This document shows positions 23,061 through 34,749 of a stretch of DNA of 64,000 bases, in pieces. The notes beneath the pieces were generated by a model. It had not been told where the DNA came from and did not search any database. It worked only from the letters and a program-made list of their open reading frames with translations. The translations under genes and the position numbers were made by a program. The stretch covers positions 400,017,885 to 400,081,884 of the forward strand of contig OX422208.1 of assembly GCA_949130495.1 (NCBI GenBank). The letters run 5' to 3'. The DNA comes from Sambucus nigra. Taxonomy: Eukaryota; Streptophyta; Magnoliopsida; Dipsacales; Adoxaceae. Each line of letters opens with the position of its first letter. The first letter of the stretch is position 1.

Positions 23061-23970
23061 AAGTATAGAAAAGTATCTAACCTCATTCTCTAGTTGAGCG
23101 CGATCCTTGACACCTAGTGTGGCATCACCAAATATGTCAATAGAGTCATGTCTCTTTCGAACCCGAGAGGTTGGATCGTCTTTATCAAGTGCGGGGTCCA
23201 CCATGGTGGTTTAACGAATATTGAGATCGTCATCGTAGGGTGCATTGTTCTTACATGTAAGATCATGATCAATAAATGTAGTTGGTGCATCATTTATAAT
23301 CATGACGTTTATCAATTCTATGACCTTATAACTTTTAAGGTTATACACCCTACATGCTCTACCTCATTGCTTCCAGAGTCAAATTTATGTACAGGCTCCT
23401 TCTCTCTAAGGATATAGCAAGGACTCGCAAAGACTCTAAAGTAAGATATGATTCATTTCTTATGGATCCACAACTCATATAAAGTGTGAAGTGTGTGTGA
23501 ACGAAGACAATCCCTATTTACCGTATGACATGCGATGTTAACTGCCTCTGCCCAAAAATGTCTCGACACTTTCCTTCCAAGAAGTGAACCCATCCCATCT
23601 CTTAAATTGTTCGATTCTTCCTCTCAATAATGTATTTTTTTTTTTTAAATATGAACGGTCAAAAACTCATATTTGATGACAAATTCGTCATAAAAACCAT
23701 CAACTTCGACAACACTAAATTCAATATCATTGTCACTGTGAATACGATTTATAATGACACCATGTTGATTTTGAAAAACACAGCACATGACATTGAGAAA
23801 CTCAACATCATCGAACTTTTCTCTAAGAAATCCAACAATAAAATATATCAAAAAGTCATTGACTATCACTAGAGTATACTTCTTACCACAAATACTCTCT
23901 ATACGAGTGGGATCCATAAGATCCATGTGCGTCAACTCTAAAAAATGGTAAGTGGTAATGGTATTCAACT
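23061..23970 (-). pseudogene. copia integrase core and C-terminal part
   Basis: A 107-residue frame (23,968-23,645) contains ELTHMDLMDPTRIESICGKK, YTLVIVNDFLIYFIVGFL and IHSDNDIEFSVVEVDGF. This is the copia integrase core, with D (HMDL) and the second D (SDNDIEF). Downstream (about 23,600-23,440) are weak matches to the region with the third acidic residue. The C-terminal linker before RT lies at 23,420-23,061. Frame breaks are present. Confidence 0.85.
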
Positions 23971-24004
23971 TCTTGTGGGGACTCTTTATTTGTTTCCCTT
24001 GTTG

Positions 24005-24262
24005 TCAAGGACCACAAATCGAGGAAGTTGGTTTTTCAAGTGATGGTAAGCCACGAACTAGGTCTTTCTTATCTAACCTCGCAAGATTTCTAAAATTGAT
24101 TTGACCTAGTCGTTGATGCCAAAGATCTATAGTGGAGACCTTATCACTATTACACACTAAATAGGACTTGGGAATGATATTGTAACAATTGTAGGTAGTC
24201 TTCACACCTTTTACTAAAGGTTCACTGGATTGATAAAAAAATATTACATTCCGACCGATCAA
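24005..24262 (-). pseudogene. GAG-pre-integrase domain
   Basis: An 85-residue frame with STIDLWHQRLGQINFRNLAR and KDLVRGLPSL, the typical copia zinc-binding HHCC domain in front of integrase (WHxRLGHxNxxxL; the second His is Gln here). It sits between the protease and integrase remnants, in the normal order. Confidence 0.85.
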
Positions 24263-24309
24263 AATTTACAGCAAAGTTAGCATCATAAAGTTAGCTTAGG
24301 CTTATTAAG

Positions 24310-24671
24310 TTAGCCTTCAATCCTTTAACATACAACACATTATCTAGATTAAAAAAGTCAAAAATCTTCACTCATCCTCATCCTGATATGCTAGACCTAC
24401 TCCTATCCCCAAATGTGACTTTTCCTTCCTTGCAATCCACAAGTTCGGTAAAATGTGATTTTTCACCAGTCATGTGCTTAGATCACCCACTATTAAAATA
24501 CCATTTAGAATAATCTTGTTCCTTAAGATCAACATGAATTAAAAGGTCTTTTTTATCGCTTTTAGGTACCCAATAGGTGGTAATATTTTCCTTTCCCTTA
24601 TCATTGTTAGCACAAGTCATTATGTTGTAATTTATCTCACGAGGTATAGACAACCTTTGAAATTCTTCCAT
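24310..24671 (-). pseudogene. copia protease remnant, active site altered
   Basis: The minus-strand frame ends DYSKWYFNSG at 24,483. After a stop it continues with KHMTGEKSHFTELVDCKEGK and VTFGDRSR. The intact family reads 'WYFDSGCSRHMTG', so the catalytic aspartate is Asn here, which would inactivate a retropepsin. The upstream part (24,671-24,500) is the linker from gag. Confidence 0.75.
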
Positions 24672-25044
24672 TAAACATTTAGAAGTAGTGACTAGAAACT
24701 CAAGTTTATCTCTAAGACTAGCAAGGTAGCTATAGTGGTGTTTGGGAGTATATATGTGAGAGACTCTTCTTAGGTTGTAGAGAAACTCTGTAAGGTGACC
24801 TCTTCGTTTGTAATGGGTACAACATAGTTTTTTTGGTCAACCATGGTTAAAATTCTTAGGCTGAGTTCTTGTTGGTGGTTTATATGGAGGCCCGTAAGGA
24901 TATAATATAAACATGGTAATCGATTCGGTTATGGTAGTGGAGGTGGATGCACACTCATAACCTCTGTCATGCCCCTCTTTAAAAACTTAAATATGGACCT
25001 AGGAACATCTTTTTAACTTTCTTTGATGTGTACTCTAAGGTAAC

Positions 25045-26440
25045 TTTGACCTCGCGGGCAAGTTTGAGATCTTTCTAGAGTTGGAAAACTTGGGCCTCAA
25101 GTTTCTCACCAGTCTTCAATGATTCTTGAATATATCTCATAAGATGATCTACTTTATAGGTCAAGTAATTTTTCTCCCTACCCACCGAAATAAGATGATC
25201 ACTCAAAGAGATTATCATCGAGGTTTCTCTCTTTCTCGAAACTTTCAAATCCTTATCTAAAGAGAACACCCTAAGAGCCAAATTTTTATTTTGCTTTTTA
25301 GTTTTTAAAGACTCGGTGAAAAGTTGGAAGTATGCTTATTGAAGACCTCATTCTCCCTCACTTAAATCATCACACTCGAACTCTTCATAATGATTCGAAT
25401 CATTATTGTGGTTATCACGTTTAGAAACGTCCTCATCAGTGTGAGATGTACTCTAAGTGCTAACGTGATTAGACATGAATGCGATGAAGTTACATCCATG
25501 CAATTATTCATCCCCATAAGCCACCTACTCAACATCATTATCGCTTAGAGTGTCATTATAGACGGCTTTGCCTTTGCCCTGCCTCTTAAGGCTGATAGGA
25601 AACTTATGGGCTTTGTGACCTTTCCCCTTCCACTCATAACATCTATCTGACTCATCTTTCTTATGATACTCACCTCTAGCTTTCTTTCGATGATTCTTAT
25701 AAAAATCCTTACTCGTTTGAAATTTTTATTTTTCTCAAAATTTTTATTTTCCATTGTGCATAAATTTTGATTTTTGAATTTGAGAATTTTTTTGAATTTT
25801 TTAGCAAACAGAGCAAAATCATCTTGATCAAAATTAGAATCAGAGTCAAAAATTTCTTTTTTCTAATATTTATCTTTTAAAGATATTCCTTTATCTTTTT
25901 CTTTTGGGTTTTGGGGATCATGTCTAATTTGTAAGTTTGAAGATCACCTATGAGTTCTTCTAGCCTATTTGCGTCTAGAATTCCAAAAGAGTTAAGGACG
26001 GTAACTTTTGCACTAAAACGAGATGGAAGAGACCTAAAAATTTTCTTAACAACTCTCGTTTTTGAAATGTGTTCACCTAAATTAAAACTAGAATTCATAA
26101 TATCACAAAAATGAACATAAAATTCATTAAACATTTTTCAGTTTCAAGCATGCTTATAGTCTCAAATTGTGTGGTGATGTTTGAAAGTTATAATCTTTAA
26201 CAACATTGTTACCCTCGTTTATGAACTGGAGGATATACCAGGCTTCTTTAGACATGGTATACGTAATCATATAACTAAATTCTTTAGGTGCGACAACACC
26301 AAAAATAGCAATCAAGCCAAAAGAGTTAAAATTACTCAGTCTAAAGTCAACCTTAGTCAAATTTGCGACTGGATTGAGAGTAATAACATTTTCATTAGTC
26401 ATAATGGGAGGAGTCCTCCCTCTTTCAGTAACAATCTAAA
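25045..26440 (-). pseudogene. SIRE-like gag of element A
   Basis: Read downwards: 26,402-26,154 (APKEFSYMITYTMSKEAWYI), 26,134-25,877 (KIFRSLPSRFSAKVTVLNSF and ANRLEELIGDLQTYKLDM), both typical of the UBN2-type copia gag. A Lys-rich stretch follows, then a Cys/His region near 25,650-25,600 that aligns with the CCHC knuckle of element C but is worn. The tail (25,281-25,075) is a helical, coiled-coil-like segment matching the tails of elements C and B/D. It is broken by stops at several points. Confidence 0.8.
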
Positions 26441-26506
26441 CGCAAAATATTGTACGAATTCTCCATATAACTACTAGAATTCATCTAAATAACTTGTACA
26501 AAAAAT

Positions 26507-26520
26507 CTATCATACCAATT
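26507..26520 (-). other. primer binding site of element A
   Basis: Minus strand AATTGGTATGATAG, next to the LTR end at 26,521. It resembles TGGTATCAGAGC, and the same spacing is seen in element C (AATTGGAATCATAG). Confidence 0.7.
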
Positions 26521-27590
26521 TGAAAAATGCGGCGTTTATACAGTGGTCGGTTATATGGTCAAATGTAGAAATCGTAGAGTAAGTCACAAAAAATCCAAAT
26601 TTAATGTAATACAAATTTTATCTTGATTAATTAGTTGAACCTATACATTCAAGATATAATATTTAAATCAAATCAAAACAAACCACAACATGAGATATTA
26701 AAAAAAACTTACAGAAAAACCCTTTTTCAGCACTGTTATAACTGAGGTATACAAAATGACACAGACAAACTTACAAACTTAGACTCCAATAAGTATTGCA
26801 GTTACATATCCTTCCTTGTTGATAACAAAAGGTGGTACAGATCCATCAACACTCCACATAGTAAGCTCCACTTACCTCGGTGTCCACCAATCAACCTCGG
26901 GAAACTCCTTCCCTATCTTTAGAAGTGAAAAATCAACTCCACAAGGACATGAACATGTGATTTGTTCTTCAAGGTTTAATAAAGTGATAAAAAAACATCC
27001 AAGGGGTTTGGATTTAAAAAATCAAAGTTTTTTATTAGAAAAAGTGTTGTAAAAGGTTTGACAAGAATTACAAGTTCATATCTCTATATATAGGGATGAA
27101 AATGTCCAAGAGATAGACTTGAAAAGATTGTTTTTAAAACCAAGAAAAAATATTTTCTGCTAGTTCATTCAAACGAGGTACATCTCATTCGAATGAAGAA
27201 CCTGATCTCGTTCAATGCACTTCTAACAAAATATCAAATGAGAAAGCAGAATGGAACAAAAGTTTCCAATTCTTCTAATGAGCAACATTCACTTGTTTGA
27301 ACATCATCCAAATTTCGTTCTCAGGACTTCGACAATTTTTGAAAAAAAAAACATTTTGGATTCAAACAAGTTTAAAATATCCCTTGAATATAAGTAAATA
27401 ATACATCAACCTCGTATACCTTTTCCGATGATTGTTGTGGTGATCTCAACTCTTCATTCTTCAATTGTTGCAATCGGTCACAAACTTGTATTAGATTGAA
27501 GCTCTTGAGAGTGTACACGATGGTGTAAAGGTGTAACGGAATATGCCAAACTTAAAAACATAATGAAAAATTGTAAATCTTGCTCTTACA
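26521..27590 (-). mobile_element. 5' LTR of element A
   Basis: Starts TGTAAGAGCAAG at 27,590 (minus) and ends GCATTTTTCA at 26,521 against the primer site, 1070 bp. A TATA box (CCTATATATAGAG, minus) is at 27,082-27,094, with the palindrome array upstream of it. It aligns with 18,521-19,618 throughout. Confidence 0.85.
27160..27310 (-). promoter_or_regulatory. near-palindrome array upstream of LTR TATA
   Basis: Includes GTTCATTCAAACGAG, CTCATTCGAATGAA and ACTTGTTTGAAC, within about 70-220 bp upstream (in sense) of the TATA box at 27,082. It is a more decayed version of the array in other family members. Confidence 0.6.
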
Positions 27591-29429
27591 CCGTTTAATA
27601 ATAAGAATGTTAACACTATGAATATACCGTCTTTTTCTTTTGAAATCTCAAGGGAGAATACTATTTTCAAATGGGTGGACGGATAATCCGTTCATGTTTC
27701 GATTGTGTATAATATGTATGCTTTTCATAATTTCAATGGGGATGCCAGAGAGATTGCGAATTTTATCTAGTTGGTTATCTTATTTGTAGTATGCATTAAA
27801 AGGGTGTAAGGGAAAGATGGGTGCATCTCTATAGGGAAAATATACCATGAGACGTATTGTTGAGGCTCTTCCTCAAAATAAAGACTTGGTATTTCACATA
27901 CATACTCATTTATTAACGAGATCAATGCCTAACTAATTCGGGTGTTCACATATCTGAACATGATGTGTGTGCATGTGTAGGGATTTGCGTGGGAGGTGAA
28001 GAAGCTATTTGTGGTCCAAAGGTTAGCTTCAATGGAGGTTCAGAATCGGAGTCAACCTAAAGTCTCTGATAAAGGCATCCATCACCTTAAGGTGGTCACT
28101 AACTTTAAGGTGTTGTTGATCCTTCAAACTAGTTTGGAAGTGTAGAGCTAAGGATGTCATGCTCTAGACATCCTTGGCTAGGGAGGTAGAGGTAGAAGTC
28201 AGGGGAGTTTGAGCTAGGGACGGATGCATCCCTAAGAAATAATACGTTGAGAGATGTATTATGAGACTTGGGCTTCTTGAGTTTAGTTCACTTTATCTCT
28301 TACATACACAACAAGACTTGGCATCAAAACCAACATATTTCCAAGAAACAAGACCTATTTACGGTTGTAAGAGATAGGTTACATGGTATACAATATACAA
28401 CATTATGATATATATGAATCCTAATCCTTAATATAGCATTTTTATTCTGTTTGATTGATATATTTATATGTTAAAAGTATGTTTAATCAAAGGCTGACAT
28501 TTGACAAGTATTTGATATGAAAACACATATTCGGGGTTCCGCCATGGAGGATGGGCTTTATTCATTTGGATAAGCGATGAGAGTAGTCAGATTTTAAACT
28601 TTGGCTTGGTACAAAGTTTCAGACTAACTCAACTCATGGACACTTTCCTAAGAATAATTTTGAAAAGTATATTTTCATGTTTTGTAATGGTCATTGTGGC
28701 CTACTATTAGCATTATTTGAACATTAAGTATGTCAATACAATTAATAGAGGTGTTGGGATAAAAACCAGCCTTTAAAATATAAACATTGTAAAGTGGACA
28801 CCTAGTCCCCCAAACGGGATGCAATTTAAAAGAGATAAAGAGGTATGGATAGTTCATCACAATATACTGGGGGTATTCGACCCGAAATTTAGGCAGTGTT
28901 TCTTTACACAATATATATAGGGGTGATTGATCTGGAGTTTGGGCATCGTCTTCTTACCCTTATCGAGTGAACTATTTTTTTTTTCCAGAGGAGTGTCCCC
29001 ACTTGAGTTTGTCGAGGTGGGCAGAGCTTTCTTTAGAAATGCTAATGTTCAAGGATTATGCACAAAGGTCGGCTCTATTTTTCTTTCGGATGCGACTTTT
29101 CAGAAGTACAAACCTCTTTTGGGCCTGAATCGAGTTTGTATAAGTAATAACTTTCTCAGGGGGAAAGAAACTTCTCCGAAGTATGAACTTCTTCAAAAAA
29201 AATCAGAATGAGCTCAAGTATCTCCAACTCTTGGGGGAGAAAAAATTGAAAAAGCCAGATCGATCTCGAGTTTTGGTGCCTATTTCAAGGTTGGCGAGGA
29301 CTTCTATTTATAGGGGTTTGGATCGAGCCTTTCACCGACCGTCAACAGAATGAGGGCCATTATATTTGGATGGGGTTCCACATAGACGAATGGGGAGGAG
29401 ATATGGTGGATTTGGTAATGATGACACCA
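27591..29429 (-). mobile_element. Ogre/Tat LTR, distal part
   Basis: Continues the LTR interrupted at 18,520. Worn copies of the 230-bp block recur near 27,864-27,945 and 28,267-28,345 (GATGGGTGCATCTCTA, GAGGCTC, TTTCACATACATAC). Two minus-strand TATA candidates are visible, CTATAAATAG at about 29,308-29,320 and CTATATATAT at about 28,910-28,920. The exact LTR start was not found. It stops at or before the primer site of the neighbouring copia LTR at 29,420-29,429 (minus TGGTGTCATC). Open frames on the plus strand here (for example 28,927-29,211) match nothing I know. Confidence 0.5.
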
Positions 29430-30536
29430 TGGTGAAATATCAGAGAACAAATCTTCTTTCCCCTCACCCCTTCACAAAAACCTGAATAGTGTGTTTTATC
29501 TTTATCTTTAATCCTCAATGATGGACTCTAAGAATTAAACCTTACCTTACACCAATATATATATGTATAGGTTAACGGATTTAGCCCATCTAGGCTTTTA
29601 CAGAGTTTTCAATCTACTACTTGGGCAATGGACTATACTAGGGACCCAATATAAATAATTATATTGTCTTCCAAATAAATACTCTAAAATCATAATTACA
29701 ATTACCGTAATTATTTTCTTTCTTTACTTAATCGTGATTAATTTCACTAAATAATCACGACTGCATTCCAATTTAATTATATTGAAATTATCATAACAAA
29801 GAAGTCTTATTTGCAAAGTTAATTATAATACACAATATGATTCCCCGCGTTAAATGTTTGATACCCGCTTAGTCAAATAAATCTATTGTCAATCGAATTT
29901 AACCAACATGTAATTAATTATGTAATTCTTAGACTTAACTTATTTTCTAATCTAGTAGGATTTTTAAATAATCCACCGACCATGTTTTACTTGGTGTAAA
30001 CAAAACATATAAGTCTATCAAGGGGGTATCATAATCCATAGTATCCCCTTACTGAGGATTCCTCCGATTTATCATCTCAAATCTAATCACACAATGGTCA
30101 CCCAATATGCAGAGATCATTTGACCTGATATAAAATGATATCGCAATGATAGAAATCAAAGTGACAATCACACAAGCATTATGATCCTCATAATTCTCAA
30201 GATTTAAAATTTATGCATCATTTGCAAATGGTGTGAGATTTCGTGAGTTTAGTCAAAACATTCCTTACACTTAAATCTCACGAGTGGCCCACTTTAATTC
30301 ATTCCTGGTATGTACCGATCATAATCCTCTATCGAACAATCTATAAGTTCTCAAACCATCATACAATTTCTCATAGTTTGAGATAAACAACTAGGATTGC
30401 ATCACAATCATTCTGATAGGATGCAAACTCTTATTTATGTTGTGAACATTTAAATAGTGCTAGAACCATAATCAAGATCTCCTAGTGATACACCCGAAGC
30501 CAACTTACCGGAATTCCTGCTACGCTCTATTGATTG
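29430..30536 (-). mobile_element. Tork/TAR-like copia LTR, copy 1, first part
   Basis: Aligns along its whole length with the LTR at 58,168-59,372 (shared TACTAGGGACCCAA, AAGTCTATCAAGGGGGTAT, CACCCAATATGC and AGTGCTAGAAC words). It begins TGGTGAAATATCAGAGA next to a primer-like sequence and is cut at 30,536 by SIRE-like element B/D. The remainder is at 55,367-55,497. The last bases, GATTG (30,532-30,536), are the decayed target duplication of B/D. Confidence 0.8.
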
Positions 30537-31764
30537 TGAAAATGCCACTATGGATATGGATTGCCAAACTCCCATTTTTAATTTTAATTCAATTCACTGA
30601 ATTAGTATATAAAACAATTGTAATTAAGCAACAATTAATTCAAAATTTGTGTAAAAGTCATATAATTTTATCTTTACCTAAGCATGCATCTAGGTGAGTA
30701 AGAAAGAATAAAATAAAATAATAAACCATAACTCCGTTATGTATAAGGAAATCAACAACAGGAAAAACCTTGGACAACCTAGCCATGAAAATTAACTGTA
30801 ATATAGGTATCATAAAATGATGAATTAGACTTACACACAGACTTGATGCCTACAATCCTTGATCAGGTCTTCGCACCTTGAGCCTTCTTCACAGCCACCG
30901 ATGGATGCCTTCTAATGACCTTCACAATGCAGGTGCCTCTCGCATTTTGGTATCCACTGATCTTCTTGCTTTCCCTAGTTCAGTCGTTACTGCAACACAT
31001 ATGGAATCAATTGCAAGAAATTTACTCAACAAAGATGGAGATTAAACTTGATTTTGGTGCTCAAATGTGATATCTCAAACTAACCTATCATGTAGATTCT
31101 TGAATCTCAAATAAAGGGTGTAAGCTAGGGTTTTGGAGTCTTTTGATTTAATCGTGGAAAACTATTGTGCCAGACCTTTTATTTATAGAAAAAATAAATA
31201 AATAGCAGCATGCATCCCAAGAAAAGTCGTTCCAATGACATAGCTAACCTCATTTGAATGAGTTTTGATCGAGCTTCACGCAAAAAAATTATCTAGATAG
31301 AAACATCTTGTTTAAGTTTGGTTCAAACCTCATTTGAACAAAAGGTGCCAACTCCTTTGAACAAAACATAAACCCGTTGGAATGACACTATAGAACTCGC
31401 TTAAATGAAGTGAAGAACTCATTCGAACGACTTTCCTAAACAAAATAGTTTTTATTATAAAACCTTTTTGAATAATAGCTTCATAAACATTTGAAACATA
31501 ATAACCAAAATTAAATCCAGAGATTAACATAATACACCATACATACCTTTTCGAGATCCATGGATGAAGATGAAATTTAACAAGGAACTTGTTGTCAATT
31601 TAGCTCGACCTCTACAATGTTCGATGCATCATAGGCTTGAAGGACTAACTAAACACAATACCAAACTACGACTCAAGTAGTTTTGTCCAAACTGAATAAA
31701 GACAATCTTATAAATCTACAATAAACATTTACATACTTGACACATTATAAATATTCTCTTTATA
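30537..31764 (-). mobile_element. 3' LTR of element B/D
   Basis: 1228 bp, aligning end to end with 54,045-55,366 (TGAAARTGCYACTAWGGATATG at the low end; TTGACACATTRTRAA at the high end). TATA-like CTATAAATAAAAG on the minus strand at 31,177-31,189. The adjoining AATCTTCAC at 31,765 is a worn polypurine tract. Confidence 0.85.
31226..31432 (-). promoter_or_regulatory. near-palindrome array upstream of LTR TATA
   Basis: Seven copies, including GTCGTTCCAATGAC, CTCATTTGAATGAG, CTCATTTGAACAAA, CCCGTTGGAATGAC and CTCATTCGAACGAC, spread over about 205 bp upstream (in sense) of the TATA box. Confidence 0.7.
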
Positions 31765-33500
31765 AATCTTCACTTTTGGCTATTCTAGGACAAAGCCAAA
31801 AATAAAATAAAAAACTACTAGGCCATCATTATCTCTAATACCCAATCCCCAACCCCAAAAGGAAAAAGTAAAAACTGACACTTGACTGACTTTAACTCTT
31901 AAGTAGCTTTGATTTTGTCAAAATTTACCTCATCGTCACTAAAACTTGCATACTTAACACACCTTCCAAATGCAAAGAGAATTAGGAATATATAATCCTC
32001 ATATGAAAAAAACAAACTACCATTTTGTCCCCTATGTTAAACATCTCCCCCTTAGAGAATACTTATTCTCTTTAGGTTAGACTTCTCCCCTTTTTTGTTA
32101 GAGAATAGACAAAAGCAAGGTGCATAATATGAAATAACTTATCCCCCTTAATGTGAAACATATGAACATAAAGGAAAACAAACAATACCATATGATGTGA
32201 AGTGAAACGACAACCAAAAACAAGCACGGTAACACAAGTTCAAATAATCGAAACAATGAAACACATGATACCAATTTGAAGCATATGATACCGATGTAAA
32301 CATATATGATGAACATGGATTAAATGTTATGTAAAGACTCAAAAACACACATATATATATATATATAGATATATATACACATATAACATGAACCAACATG
32401 AATATATGGGTATAAAACACCGTAAAAGATACAAAAAATATAGCTTTCCACTCTCTTACGACGTAAATGTGTGTCAACCAAATGTGGTACGGGGGTGTAG
32501 GGGTGTGCACTAGAAAATAAAAGAGATATGTCCTAAACACTCAAGATAGTCCAAGGAAATCTATTTTATCGCATTAATTTATCAAACTTATATTTAGCCT
32601 CATGTGACAAATAATGTGAATTCAAAATGGACAAACCAACTAAATGAACACAAGCCTAGAAAATATTGATGATTCTTAACTCAATAGTGTCACACATTAA
32701 TGATTAATTAGGACTAGTTGTGCGATTCCATTGATCTTAAACTTAACTCCCTAAAAAATAAATGCATTCAAATTTTTTCGCTATTTTCTTTTTGAAGATA
32801 TCACACTTAATTGATCAAATCCAAATATTTTCCTTGGAAAATCTTTTATTTTTCCTCTCTTTTCTTTCTCAAAGACTCTTACCAATGGTGGCCTTTCATT
32901 CAAATTAGATTTACTCCATTTATGTCCCTTTCCATTGTACACTCTTATTGTTTCAAACCTAAGAGCAAGCTTATAGAAATGGTTCTTACACTCTTGATAG
33001 GATAACGCTTCACTTAGCTCGTGAATGTGTGTGAGGATGCATACACAAAGATGAATCCATTAAGCAAACTAAATTTGAACGGGTCAATGCAAGCATGATT
33101 AAGAACAATCCAAGGCATTGTAAACCATAATTAAATGTTCTCGACATATGGAAAATATGGAATGAATGGGATTAAAATACACCAATATGCCATCAAAAAA
33201 TGTGTAAAACTAACTACACAATTAAATCAAAAATCTTTTTGAGTTTTAAAATATTTTTTCAAAGACAACTCAAAAGATAAACAAAATATTTTTTCTTTTT
33301 TTCACAGCAGTAAAAAAATGAATAATAAAATATAAAAGACACAAACATCATATAACTAGTCAAATCATATATCATGAAGTACAAACTAGGGTGTGAAAAA
33401 TATGCAAACACAATCACTCACAAGATATAACACGGTATGAAACATGTGAAAGCATGCAAAAATCAACAAGTCTAACATCCAATGCCTCCAAATCCGATTT
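31765..33500 (-). other. 3' spacer of element B/D, no gene
   Basis: AT-rich, with the family's G-rich tracts on the minus strand (32,043-32,100: CTAAGGGGGAGATG and AAAAAAGGGGAGAAG). It resembles the spacer of element A (20,800-21,000) and that of element C from about 49,660. A short AT microsatellite lies at 32,347-32,377. The 130-residue frame at 32,148-32,540 is low-complexity and not a gene. Confidence 0.6.
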
Positions 33501-33501
33501 C

Positions 33502-34199
33502 TTAATCCAATAGATGAATATTTAACGTCTCTGGTTTAGGGACTATGGTTACGCGGGATTTTAACTTCCTAGGACTTTTCTTAAGATCATAACAAAACTT
33601 TCTAAGGTGACCTTTCCCATCATAATGTGTGTATGTGTAGACACAATGAATGTTACCGTTGGGTTGACCTTTTTTAATGTGCTTGGCCATAGTAGACTCT
33701 TTCAAAATTTTGGTCTTGAATTTTGTAGCGGAAGCATTGTGATCGTCGAAGGCAATTTTAACTTTGTTATTGTTATTCGAACTATGCCTAAAATCTTATC
33801 CAACTTCTCCGACCTAGATTCTAAATCAAATTTAATGTGCTTGAGTATCTTAATTTCCCCTATAACTCCACAATTATAGACTTAAGAAAAATCTTAGGCT
33901 CATCAAACATCAGGGTCTCCTTTTTCATATGTTCACTCATTCCTAAAAGGTTATATCTCTCCCCATCAATGAATGTGATTTTACCCCTAAGATTCTTCTC
34001 ACGTTCCATCAAACCCTCAATCAATTTATCATCATTATTTCCTACGACACGCCCTTTTAACTTAGCCTTTAACTTTAAGTTGGCCATTTTCAACTTCAAC
34101 GACTCGGTATATAACTCATGGAATGAAACTTGAAGCTCATTCTCCACCTCATCACAAATATCTTATTCTTCCACTTCACCATTGTCTTGGGATTCACAA
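33502..34199 (-). pseudogene. gag C-terminal half of element B/D
   Basis: A 95-residue frame (34,147-33,860) reads ENELQVSFHELYTESLKLK, the start of the coiled-coil tail also found in element C (SELQITFRNLYAETLKTKK). Lower down, 33,705-33,502 contains HYDGKGHLRKFCYDLKK, the worn second Cys/His motif. The frame ends just before GATGTTAGACTTGTT, which is also present at the same place in element C (GATGTTTAGACTTGTT, about 49,624). The gag N-terminal half is 18.8 kb away at 52,980-53,990. Confidence 0.75.
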
Positions 34200-34206
34200 C
34201 ATTGAA

Positions 34207-34596
34207 CTATAATACCCAGTATCTTATTTGCATTATTTAATTGGGGAAATTAATTATGTGTTATTGATGTTACATGTGATGTCAGTCTCTATATTTATAT
34301 TCGATATATTATTAATATTTGAAATTGGACTTAATATACGTTAGTTCATTAAATAAATTAATGGAAGTGAATTAGTATTATAGGAGATTATGGAATAGTC
34401 AGGGACTAGGTGTCGAGGCTTTCCTTGTTTAGATTATCACATCATTATCAGGCTACAATAATTGTGAAGTGGTTTCGTATAATATCGAATCGCGCGGAAT
34501 TAACTAATAATTAGATTTTAATTAATTCGACTTTACCTATTTATATTTAAAGTTAATGAGGTAAATAAATTTAATAAAATTTGGTATGTCTCTCTC
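34207..34596 (+). mobile_element. long gypsy LTR, first segment
   Basis: Begins CTATAATACCCAGTATCTTA, a worn version of the chromovirus start TGTAATACCC, inside the gag of element B/D. An exact 5-bp repeat, TTGAA, lies at 34,202-34,206 and 52,971-52,975 and may be its target duplication. It is cut at about 34,596 by a Tat element and resumes at 44,517. Confidence 0.5.
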
Positions 34597-34749
34597 TTAT
34601 ACCCTAAAATATAGGACACCTTGGGAGCCTCTCATGAGGTGACATGCATCCTCATTAAGGGAAAAAATAATGTCGGCTTGACACTTAATCTGACCGGCTT
34701 GGTCAATGAGGTAGGCTGAGGTATATATAAATGTCCTCGGCTGTGACAT
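34597..34749 (+). mobile_element. left Tat LTR, first part
   Basis: TTATACCCTAAAATATAGGA onwards aligns with the start of the right LTR at 43,765, including CGGCTTG and AGGTATA-TATAAATGT. It ends in GACAT at 34,745-34,749, the left copy of a target duplication. Confidence 0.85.

Larger units (their letters stand above)
18521..27590 (-). mobile_element. SIRE/Maximus-like copia retrotransposon A, nearly complete
   Basis: It is a 9.07 kb element with two LTRs (18,521-19,618 and 26,521-27,590), primer site, gag, protease, integrase, RT and RNase H in copia order on the minus strand, then a 1.5 kb 3' spacer and polypurine tract. Possible target duplications flank it: TCGCT (18,516-18,520) and CCGTT (27,591-27,595), matching at 3 of 5 positions. 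Every domain has stops or frameshifts. Both sides are the same Ogre/Tat LTR, so A inserted into that LTR. SIRE-like assignment rests on the gag type, the coiled-coil gag tail and the G-rich 3' spacer. Confidence 0.85.

Noticed and set aside
28927..29211. 94-codon plus-strand frame
   Set aside because: It runs antisense through the Ogre-type LTR promoter region; no family match.
32148..32540. 130-codon minus-strand frame rich in Phe, Tyr and Ile
   Set aside because: It is in the 3' spacer of element B/D, across an AT microsatellite; composition alone explains it.
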